A stretch of 20,247 bases of DNA from JBMNOI01 sp050942995. Its GTDB lineage: Bacteria; Chloroflexota; Anaerolineae; UBA1429. The position numbers and the translations under genes were made by a program. Where the stretch lies: the NCBI GenBank assembly GCA_050942995.1, contig JBMNOI010000070.1, positions 1 through 20,247 of the forward strand, given 5' to 3'. Of this stretch, positions 6,891-12,525 are shown piece by piece. The notes beneath the pieces are model-generated. The model was not told the origin of the DNA. It worked only from the letters and a program-made list of their open reading frames with translations, and did not search any database. Every line of letters begins with the position of its first letter. Within the stretch, counting starts at the first letter, position 1.

Positions 6891-8573
6891 TTACGCCGGT
6901 ACCTTTTGCTGCTCGGCCAGATATTCGTGAACGCAACGGATGGCGATCGATCCCTCACCGACCGCTGCGGCGATCCGCTTCTCCGCCCCATGTCGCACAT
7001 CTCCGGCGGCAAACACGCCGGGAATGCTGGTCTCCAGCGGCAGGGGAGAGCGATCTAGCGGCCATTCTTCCAGAGTCGGCTCTCCATCGATCAGGTCGCG
7101 CCCTGTGATGATATAGCTCTGCTCATCGCAACGGACCGTCTGCGTCAACCAGGCGGTGTGCGGCACACCCCCGATGAGGATAAAGATGGCGGCAGCCTCT
7201 ACCTCTTCATTCTGATCGGTGATGAGATCGCGCAGCACGAGCTTTTCCAGGCGATCTTTACCCAGGATATCCACCACCTCGATGTACGGGCGCACCGTGA
7301 TATGGGGGATGGCGGCGATCTCCTGGATGAGATAGTCGGACATTGACTCGGCCAATGACGCGCCGCGCATCAGGATGGTGACCCGGCGGGCGAATTTTGC
7401 CAGATGGGTCGCCGCCTGGCCGGCCGAATTCCCCGCGCCCACGATGTAGACATCCTTGTCGCGCATGGCCTGAGCCTCGCTGACCGCCGTACCATAGTAG
7501 ACGCCGGCGCCGACCAGCCGCTCATGTCCGGGGATGTTGAGCTTTTTGTAAGTGATGCCCACCGAGAGCAGTACCGAGCGCGCTCGAACCCGCTCCCCAT
7601 TAGAGAGCGTGATGATATGTGTCGAACCATCGGTAGACAGGCCGACTGCTGTGCGCGAAAAGATAAAGCGGGTCTGGAACAGCCACGCCTGCCGATAGGC
7701 CTGACGCATCAGATCACCGCCGCTGATGCCCCGTGGGAAGCCGAGATAGTTGCGCACCATCGAGCTGGTGCCGGCCTGCCCTCCGGGTGACTCGGGCTCG
7801 ATGACGACGGTGTTCAGTCCCTCTGACGCGCCATATACGGCGGCAGACAGGCCGGCCGGCCCCGCACCGACGATGGCCAGGTCGTACAGCTCATCATCAG
7901 GATGGGTGCTCACGCCGATGGCCTCGGCCAGTTCGGCATTGTTCGGGTTGGCCAGCACTCTGGCGTTATAAAGCACCACCACCGGCAGATCGTCGCGGGT
8001 GAGCTCTGCCGCTTCCAGCAGATGGCACCCTTCCGGCGAGTCGGCATCGTAGAACATGCCGGGTATTCCGTCGCGCTCCATCATATCGCGCAGCTCGAAG
8101 GAGCGGGTCGACCAGCGTTCGCCCACGATGCGCATGAGCTGGAACTGGGGGCGGTGGGCTTGTGCCCACTCTTCCAAAAGGATGCTGACGGCGCGATGGA
8201 ATTGCTCGTCGGGGGTGTTGAAGGGCTTGGTGATATAGTCATCGGCCTGACCAAAGGTCAACGCCTGTAACAGCGTGCCCGCGCAAGAGATATCCCCCAG
8301 AGGCACCAGAATCGCCCGTTTCGAATGGGGCAGGATTTCGTGGGCCCTGGCCAGAAAATCGACCCCTTCCATTTCGGGCATGTACAGGTCGCCGAATATG
8401 ATGGCGACCTCATGTCCGTCGTCGCGCAATTTCTCCAGGCGGCTCAATGCCGCAACGGGGGCCGTCTCGGTATGCACCGCATAGTCTGCGCCATAGCGTC
8501 GGGTGAGTTCTTGCTGCACCTTCCAGAGACTATCGGGCTCGTCGTCTACCACGAAAATAATCGGCTTGGGCAT
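6891..8573 (-). CDS. Fused response-regulator receiver / thioredoxin-like / thioredoxin-reductase-like FAD-NAD(P) oxidoreductase
   Basis: 560 residues from the ATG at 8571-8573, chosen for its GGGAGGG Shine-Dalgarno over the ATG 27 nt upstream. Residues 1-135 form a CheY-like receiver: acidic D10/D11, phospho-acceptor Asp62 in GDLYMPEMEG, and Lys116 in YITKPF. The usual Ser/Thr after strand 4 is replaced (ILVPLGD). Residues about 145-222 resemble a thioredoxin/glutaredoxin-fold domain without CxxC. From 228 a class-II thioredoxin-reductase-like module follows: FAD loop GAGPAG (236-241), NAD(P) loop GAGNSA (379-384) and the second FAD motif PGVFAAGDV (518-526). Where TrxR carries CATC, this protein reads YYGTAV (359-364), so it has no disulfide centre and is probably not a true thioredoxin reductase. 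It may be a phosphorylation-controlled NAD(P)H flavoenzyme acting on an unknown acceptor. It is first in an operon with the zinc finger gene. Confidence 0.9.
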   Translation of the reverse strand: MPKPIIFVVDDEPDSLWKVQQELTRRYGADYAVHTETAPVAALSRLEKLRDDGHEVAIIFGDLYMPEMEGVDFLARAHEILPHSKRAILVPLGDISCAGTLLQALTFGQADDYITKPFNTPDEQFHRAVSILLEEWAQAHRPQFQLMRIVGERWSTRSFELRDMMERDGIPGMFYDADSPEGCHLLEAAELTRDDLPVVVLYNARVLANPNNAELAEAIGVSTHPDDELYDLAIVGAGPAGLSAAVYGASEGLNTVVIEPESPGGQAGTSSMVRNYLGFPRGISGGDLMRQAYRQAWLFQTRFIFSRTAVGLSTDGSTHIITLSNGERVRARSVLLSVGITYKKLNIPGHERLVGAGVYYGTAVSEAQAMRDKDVYIVGAGNSAGQAATHLAKFARRVTILMRGASLAESMSDYLIQEIAAIPHITVRPYIEVVDILGKDRLEKLVLRDLITDQNEEVEAAAIFILIGGVPHTAWLTQTVRCDEQSYIITGRDLIDGEPTLEEWPLDRSPLPLETSIPGVFAAGDVRHGAEKRIAAAVGEGSIAIRCVHEYLAEQQKVPA

Positions 8574-8739
8574 GAGAGCCCTCCCTTCATGACAACACAT
8601 TACGATCTATGAGATCGGGTCGCCGGGCGATCGAGATGTCAAGGACGGGGCGACACCTAAAGGGGCTGGTGATCGGATGAGACGACATGATCGGGTGGTG
8701 TGTTGGGAGGGCGATGCGTGCCGGCGAGGTCGGATGGAT

Positions 8740-8755
8740 GTCGGCGATCGCCGAC
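8740..8755. repeat. 16-bp perfect palindrome with GCGATCGC-type core
   Basis: GTCGGCGA and TCGCCGAC form an uninterrupted 16-bp palindrome around GGCGATCGCC. It lies in the predicted leader of the flavoenzyme operon, about 55 nt downstream of its promoter on the minus strand. It could be a regulator site or an RNA hairpin. The same GGCGATCG word recurs in the tandem repeats at 12040-12148. Confidence 0.5.
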
Positions 8756-8811
8756 TGTTGCCTGTATGGGGGGTAGATAGTACGATGCGAAAATGAATCG
8801 CTTATAACCCT

Positions 8812-8840
8812 ATCATAGCATATACCGGGCCGGATGTCAG
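8812..8840 (-). promoter_or_regulatory. Promoter of the flavoenzyme / zinc finger operon
   Basis: Read on the minus strand, -35 CTGACA (8840-8835) and -10 TATGAT (8817-8812) are separated by 17 nt. Both boxes match consensus at five of six positions. The predicted start near 8805 leaves a leader of about 230 nt before the GGGAGGG ribosome site. Confidence 0.65.
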
Positions 8841-8905
8841 AGTGAATTTGGCCGGAACTGGGTCAACTGTCGCAGAGAGCAGAGACCTTGGAAGGGGGAT
8901 CGACG

Positions 8906-8934
8906 TTGACAGAGAGTCTCATCCGCCTTAGGAT
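8906..8934 (+). promoter_or_regulatory. Promoter of the MFS exporter gene
   Basis: A perfect -35 TTGACA (8906-8911), 17-nt spacer and -10 TAGGAT (8929-8934). The spacer and -10 box are covered by an inverted repeat, so the promoter looks strong but repressible. Transcription would start near 8941, about 160 nt before the exporter ATG. Confidence 0.72.
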
Positions 8935-8938
8935 GAGA
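8917..8938. promoter_or_regulatory. Operator-like inverted repeat over the exporter promoter
   Basis: TCTCATCC (8917-8924) and GGATGAGA (8931-8938) are perfect 8-bp inverted arms with a 6-nt spacer. The site overlaps the -35/-10 spacer and the -10 box. That placement is what a repressor of a drug-efflux gene (TetR or MarR type, for example) would use; the regulator is not identifiable in the window. Confidence 0.7.
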
Positions 8939-9099
8939 TCAACCGGTGCAACTCACCCCTTTCTGCCCCCGCTCTGGCCTTTTCAGTGTTTCATCTCTGT
9001 TTTTCATGGTTCCTTCGCACATCGCCCGATCTCTTGCCATGCCCGCTCGACGCTCTGCCGGTGTGATGAATGTGGTGATGGATTTGTCGGGAGGTGACC

Positions 9100-10674
9100 A
9101 TGACCGATAGTTCCGAGATCACCAGAGAACCGATCCCTCCTCCATCATGGGATGCGGCGACTCTGCGCTGGACCCTTGTCACCATGACGATGGCGACGGG
9201 GCTCTATTTTCTGTCGGGCTCGGTGGTATCGGTCGCCTTGCCGGCGATTGGCCGTTCGTTGGATGCCGGTCTCGCCGGATTACAGTGGACGGTGAACGGT
9301 TATTTTCTCACGTTATCCGTGTTGTTGATCCCCGCCGGTGCGCTGGGAGATCGTTACGGGCGTCGCAGGGCTATCCTGATCGGCATGACACTGTTCGGCG
9401 TCATGGCACTGGTTGCGGGGGTGGCGCCGACGATCGAATGGCTGATCGGGGCGCGTCTTTTGCAGGGGGTGGGGGCGGCGTTTCTGGTGCCCGCCCCACT
9501 GGCCACTCTGCGGGCGGTACACACGAGGGCCGAGGATCGAGGTGCGGCCATCGGTTACTGGTCGGGCTGGTCGGGTGTTACCCTTATCGTCGGCCCGCTG
9601 CTGGGCGGCTGGCTAGTCGACAGGTTCTCCTGGCGCTGGGCTTTTTTCTTCCAGGTGCCCCTCATCGCCGTCGCCATCTGGCTGATCATTCGCCATGTGC
9701 CCGAGACGCGAGAGGGTGTTAGAGGTCGACTGGACTGGGCGGGGGCGGCTCTGGCCGGACTTGGCTTTGGCGGGTTGCTCCTGTGGCTTGTCCAGGGGCC
9801 AGAGTGGGGCTGGCGCAACCCCATGACATGGGGCAGCCTGCTGATCGGGGCGGCCGGGATCGGGCTGTTTATCCTGGTGGAGAGCCGTGTGTCCAACCCG
9901 ATGGTGCCCCTGAGGTTGTTTCGCCTGGGCAATTTTTCCGGAGCCAACCTCAATACCTTTGCCGTATACGGCGCGCTCGAGGCGCTGCTCTTTTTCCTCA
10001 TCCTCTACGTGCAGAGCGTCATGGGCGTTTCGGCCCTGATCAGCGGGTTGCTGTTTGTGCCTATCTCTGCTATTTTGCTTTTTCTTTCCCCATTTTTCGG
10101 CCGTCTGGCCGGACGGCATGGGGCGCGGCGATTGCTGACGCTGGGACCTTTTCTCTCGGGGGGCGGCATCCTGCTCCTTCTGGGGCTGCAGCCCGAATCG
10201 AATTTCTGGCTGGGCACCATGCCCGGCGTTGTGTTGTTCAGCCTGGGGCTGGCGGCGATGGTGGCGCCCCTCACCAACACCATCATGTCTTCTGTCGATA
10301 GCCGGTATGGAGGCCTGGCCGCCGCCTTTAATCAGGTGGTCGCCCGGGTGGCCGGGTTGGTGGCGATTGCCGGGCTCGGCATTGTGCTATCATGGACGTT
10401 CAATACGGCTCTGGACGGCTATCTGGCGGGATCTCTGTCGGTGCCCCCTGCGTCGCCTCTGAGCAAAGAGCGCGTCGACCCTAATGCGGCGATCGGGGCT
10501 CTGGAGGATCTGCCCCTCGAAGCCCGGGAGGCTGTTCGCTCCTCATATACCGAGGCGTTCTACCGGGTGATGCTAATCAACGCTCTGTTGATCATGGCCG
10601 GTGGCGTAGTGGCCTGGGTGATGATCAGGGATAGAGGGGCGCCCGACGCTTTGCGCGGTGATGAGCCGACTTGA
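9100..10674 (+). CDS. MFS drug exporter, DHA2 (EmrB/QacA) type
   Basis: A 524-residue, very hydrophobic protein, the length expected for 14-helix DHA2 proton antiporters. The ATG at 9100 is preceded by an excellent GGGAGGTGA site (9089-9097). Conserved motifs in order: D1 LQWTVNGYFL (61-70), motif A GALGDRYGRRRA (80-91), motif B ARLLQGVGAAFLVP (118-131) and the antiporter motif C region GWSGVTLIVGPLLGGWL (156-172). An amphipathic loop near residues 445-485 (about 10434-10555) precedes the last helix. It acts in the cytoplasmic membrane, exchanging protons for drugs or other amphiphilic compounds; the substrate is unknown. It is a single-gene unit with a TTGACA promoter and an inverted-repeat operator, suggesting inducible expression. 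Confidence 0.92.
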   Translation: MTDSSEITREPIPPPSWDAATLRWTLVTMTMATGLYFLSGSVVSVALPAIGRSLDAGLAGLQWTVNGYFLTLSVLLIPAGALGDRYGRRRAILIGMTLFGVMALVAGVAPTIEWLIGARLLQGVGAAFLVPAPLATLRAVHTRAEDRGAAIGYWSGWSGVTLIVGPLLGGWLVDRFSWRWAFFFQVPLIAVAIWLIIRHVPETREGVRGRLDWAGAALAGLGFGGLLLWLVQGPEWGWRNPMTWGSLLIGAAGIGLFILVESRVSNPMVPLRLFRLGNFSGANLNTFAVYGALEALLFFLILYVQSVMGVSALISGLLFVPISAILLFLSPFFGRLAGRHGARRLLTLGPFLSGGGILLLLGLQPESNFWLGTMPGVVLFSLGLAAMVAPLTNTIMSSVDSRYGGLAAAFNQVVARVAGLVAIAGLGIVLSWTFNTALDGYLAGSLSVPPASPLSKERVDPNAAIGALEDLPLEAREAVRSSYTEAFYRVMLINALLIMAGGVVAWVMIRDRGAPDALRGDEPT

Positions 10675-10847
10675 GTCCGCTCTGGGACCCGTTCCGGGTC
10701 ATCGCCCGAGAGGTGAGTATACTCTCTGCGCCGAAAACGGCCGAATTGGGCGCATTCCGACGATTTAGCGGTCCTCAAGGCGTTCCGCGGGATGAAAGGG
10801 CGGCGCGGAATACCTCTTGCGGCGCATCGAGCCCCGACAAATCGCGC

Positions 10848-10880
10848 GAGATAGTGAGTATATATTATACTCACTATCTC
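10848..10880. promoter_or_regulatory. 33-nt perfect inverted repeat (operator-like)
   Basis: The left arm GAGATAGTGAGTATA (10848-10862) and its exact complement TATACTCACTATCTC (10866-10880) flank a 3-nt TAT spacer. Arms of 15 bp with no mismatch are far beyond chance. The AT-rich centre contains TATACT/TATATT boxes that could be a promoter -10, so the site may be a repressor operator over a promoter. The half-site GTGAGTATA also occurs at 10713-10721. Confidence 0.7.
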
Positions 10881-10939
10881 ATATGACGGACTGTTTGGCG
10901 CAAAGTGCCTTCATCTGCGCCTCAGGCCTCTCCCCGACC

Positions 10940-10979
10940 CCGGATTTCGCTCTCGAAAGGGCGCCCTCCGGCCTTTTTT
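10940..10979 (+). terminator. Terminator-like hairpin with T6 tract
   Basis: CCGGA (10940-10944) pairs with TCCGG (10967-10971), continuous on the 5' side with TTTCG (10945-10949) pairing with CGAAA (10954-10958) around CTCT. A GGGCGCCC bulge sits on the 3' side, and six Ts end the structure at 10974-10979. It lies about 100 nt after the 33-nt inverted repeat and serves no protein gene, so it may end a short RNA. Confidence 0.45.
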
Positions 10980-11033
10980 CGATGCCTCACTCCCTGATGC
11001 CCCTCGGCGAGCCCGATGATGCAATGAAATGCT

Positions 11034-11048
11034 ATCGCAAAATGCGAT
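11034..11048. promoter_or_regulatory. XRE operator candidate O1
   Basis: ATCGCA and TGCGAT are perfect 6-bp arms with an AAA spacer, the same core arms and spacing as O2 at 11101-11131. Its centre (11041) lies 75 bp upstream of the O2 centre, close to seven helical turns. Confidence 0.6.
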
Positions 11049-11100
11049 GAGTCGATCGTGGCCCCCGATACGTCTGCCCCTCCGCTCCCATTCCTGCGAT

Positions 11101-11131
11101 CATTCCATATCGCATTTTGCGATATGGAATG
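11101..11131. promoter_or_regulatory. XRE operator candidate O2 (14-bp perfect arms)
   Basis: CATTCCATATCGCA (11101-11114) and its exact complement (11118-11131) flank a TTT spacer. The core ATCGCA-N3-TGCGAT matches O1. It lies immediately upstream of the XRE promoter and next to O3, the position expected for autoregulation. Confidence 0.7.
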
Positions 11132-11159
11132 TGCATTTTGCAGAGGATCGTGCTATACT
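11131..11159 (+). promoter_or_regulatory. Promoter of the XRE regulator gene, extended -10, overlapped by half-size operator O3
   Basis: The -10 box TATACT (11154-11159) has an upstream TGC (11151-11153), an extended -10 element. The -35 position (GTGCAT, 11131-11136) is poor. Overlapping it is TGCA-TTT-TGCA (11132-11142), a shortened form of the O1/O2 core with the same 3-nt spacer. Its centre is 21 bp, two helical turns, from the O2 centre. A repressor bound at O2/O3 would block the promoter. Confidence 0.62.
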
Positions 11160-11197
11160 CTCTGCCGGGATGAGGCGCTATCGTGGGAGAGAAAAGC

Positions 11198-12031
11198 ATG
11201 ATCGACGTCGAAAGCGAGATCCGCGGGCGCATTCGCAAAGCGAGAGAAGAGGCCGGGCTGTCGCAACGGCAGGTTGCCGAGGCGCTGGGCGTGGCTCAGG
11301 TTACGATATCGGACCTGGAGCGTGGCCGCACACGGGTGAGCGCTGCCGACCTGGCGCGGCTGGCCACCATCCTGGGTAAGGGTGTGGGATACTTTTACCC
11401 GGGTGTGGAGCCCGGGGAGTTCAGCGACGCCGAAGAGACGTTGCTGGGGCTGTTTCGCAGCCTGCCGCCGATGTGGCAGGACCATCTACTGGATACAGCG
11501 CGCTCGCAGGTGAGACTCTATCAGGGGACGCCGGCCCAGGCCGTATCGTCAGAGCCAGAACCCGAGCCGATGCCGGTGATCGAGTCGGACGCCGAGACCC
11601 CGGTCGATGAGCCGGAGGAGCCACTCCCGCCGCGAGACAGACAGTCTCTGATGGCCGATTTCCGCGCTGCATTGGATGCGCACGTGGGCTCCTGGGCCGA
11701 GGGGGGCGCTTGGCTGATGACCGACGATCAGGGGGTGGCTTGGGCCGTGCCCACCGGATTCCCCGATGAAGTAAACGAACGCCTGAGCCAGGGCGATCTG
11801 GTCGGCGCCCTCATCTATGTGCGTACCCTGAACGAGCCCGGACGCTGCGAGGCGGCGCGGGCGATCGTGCGCGGGCTATTGATCCCTCACGGTGTGCCGC
11901 TGACGGTCGACGAGAACATGACGCCCCGGGTGTCGGCCGATGCCCTCAAGGATTTCCTTCGGCGTCGTGGCCCGGTCTTTGTACGCGCTGCGGCCGAGTT
12001 GATCCGCCTGGCAGGCGTCGAGATGACCTAG
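11198..12031 (+). CDS. XRE-family transcriptional regulator with unrecognised C-terminal domain
   Basis: 277 residues from the ATG at 11198, behind GGGAGA (11185-11190); an in-frame GTG at 11183 is less likely because it overlaps that site. Residues 8-68 form a Cro/CI-type helix-turn-helix: IRKAREEAGLSQRQVAEALG then VAQVTISDLERGRTRVS, with the recognition helix near 33-42. An acidic, Pro-rich linker (about 115-146) leads to a C-terminal region (150-277), starting MADFRAALDAHVGSWAEGGAW, that I do not recognise. It is not an S24/LexA peptidase and has no obvious cupin motif, so it may sense a ligand or protein. Three matched palindromes upstream suggest it represses itself. No prophage genes surround it. 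Other targets are unknown. Confidence 0.85.
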   Translation: MIDVESEIRGRIRKAREEAGLSQRQVAEALGVAQVTISDLERGRTRVSAADLARLATILGKGVGYFYPGVEPGEFSDAEETLLGLFRSLPPMWQDHLLDTARSQVRLYQGTPAQAVSSEPEPEPMPVIESDAETPVDEPEEPLPPRDRQSLMADFRAALDAHVGSWAEGGAWLMTDDQGVAWAVPTGFPDEVNERLSQGDLVGALIYVRTLNEPGRCEAARAIVRGLLIPHGVPLTVDENMTPRVSADALKDFLRRRGPVFVRAAAELIRLAGVEMT

Positions 12032-12039
12032 GCGAGCGA

Positions 12040-12148
12040 GGGCGATCGAACGATCGCCGGTGCGCATAGCTTCTCTCGCGAGATAACCTGGGCGATCGAA
12101 CGATCGCCGGTGCGCATAGCTTCTCTCGCGAGATAACCTGGGCGATCG
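12040..12148. repeat. 50-bp exact tandem repeat, two full copies plus 9 nt
   Basis: Copies at 12040-12089 and 12090-12139 are identical at every base, and the next 9 bases (12140-12148, GGGCGATCG) begin a third. Each unit contains the inverted repeat GGCGATCGAACGATCGCC, then TGCGCA, then the palindrome TCTCGCGAGA. The array starts 8 nt after the XRE stop and ends 12 nt before the next promoter. Confidence 0.9.
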
Positions 12149-12160
12149 TCCTTATCAGTG

Positions 12161-12189
12161 TTGCGCATCTCGTTGTTTATGACTATAAT
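12161..12189 (+). promoter_or_regulatory. Promoter of the stress protein / glucan synthase operon
   Basis: -35 TTGCGC (12161-12166), 17-nt spacer and a perfect -10 TATAAT (12184-12189). It is the only good promoter seen before the stress protein gene, giving a leader of about 330 nt. Confidence 0.6.
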
Positions 12190-12191
12190 AA

Positions 12192-12204
12192 TCATTAATA
12201 ATGA
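12192..12204. promoter_or_regulatory. AT-rich palindrome at the transcription start
   Basis: TCATTA and TAATGA flank a single A, directly after the -10 box, where a repressor would block initiation. The overlapping AATAATCATTAAT (12188-12200) resembles the 13-nt inner half of a Fur-type box at 10 of 13 positions. That resemblance may simply reflect AT-richness. Confidence 0.4.
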
Positions 12205-12525
12205 GTCCTGACTTTTGCAGAAGCCGGGTCCGACGCAGCGTTGCTCAATTCTGTCCCCATTCCACTCTGGGCCCGCTTCAGGTGGTTTGCCATATTCCGT
12301 AGTACAGGCCGTTACCGATTGTTGCGACCACGGCTGCTCTCGACCCTCTACGTCCGCGCATCATATCACCACCTCTGCATATCATTGCGGCATCCCGCCG
12401 CTATGTGTGCTCTGCCCCATGCCTGAATGCCACCATTCGTGTGAGCGGCATTTCATGATCGAATGACCCGGGGATAAGAGGCACCGGATATTCCTTTATG
12501 TGATTGAAAAGGAGCGCGTGATACC

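Larger units (their letters stand above)
8574..9099. other. Divergent regulatory region between the flavoenzyme and exporter genes
   Basis: This 526-nt stretch holds no convincing gene. It contains a minus-strand promoter (8812-8840) with a leader of about 230 nt to the flavoenzyme. It also contains a plus-strand promoter with operator (8906-8938) and a leader of about 160 nt to the exporter, and a 16-bp palindrome (8740-8755). A short frame at 8888-9097 has no start site or recognisable protein pattern. Confidence 0.7.
10675..11197. other. Palindrome-rich intergenic region upstream of the XRE regulator
   Basis: 523 nt without a convincing protein gene. It holds a GACCCG/CGGGTC hairpin just after the exporter (10686-10700, no T-tract) and a 10-bp palindrome GAGTATACTC (10715-10724). 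It also holds a 7-bp hairpin (10783-10810), the 33-nt inverted repeat (10848-10880) and a hairpin plus T6 terminator-like end (10897-10979). Three XRE-type operators (11034-11142) and the XRE promoter complete it. The density of symmetric elements is much higher than elsewhere in the window. Confidence 0.7.
12032..12525. other. Intergenic region: tandem repeats, promoter and long leader
   Basis: 494 nt between the XRE gene and the stress protein gene. The first part is an exact 50-bp tandem duplication (12040-12139) plus 9 nt of a third copy. A TATAAT promoter follows (12161-12189). From about 12196 a leader of about 330 nt runs to the next start codon. It contains a small GCGGC/GCCGC hairpin (12387-12401) but no riboswitch I can name. 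A Cys/His-rich frame at 12215-12466 lacks a ribosome site and is not called. Confidence 0.7.

Noticed and set aside
6891..8573. Selenoprotein thioredoxin reductase linked to the nearby selC
   Set aside because: No in-frame TGA occurs in the gene, and the redox-centre position holds neither Cys nor Sec.
10817..11050. 77-codon plus-strand frame across the 33-nt inverted repeat
   Set aside because: It runs through the palindrome and the T6 hairpin, and neither the first start nor the ATG at 10883 has a ribosome site.
11198..12031. XRE regulator as a prophage CI repressor
   Set aside because: The operators look phage-like, but there is no LexA/S24 peptidase domain and no phage gene nearby.
12040..12148. 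CRISPR array
   Set aside because: The 50-bp units are directly adjacent with no spacers, and no cas gene is present.
12215..12466. Cys/His-rich 83-codon frame starting with TTG
   Set aside because: No ribosome site, rare start codon, irregular Cys/His spacing and no recognisable family; it lies within the leader of the next operon.
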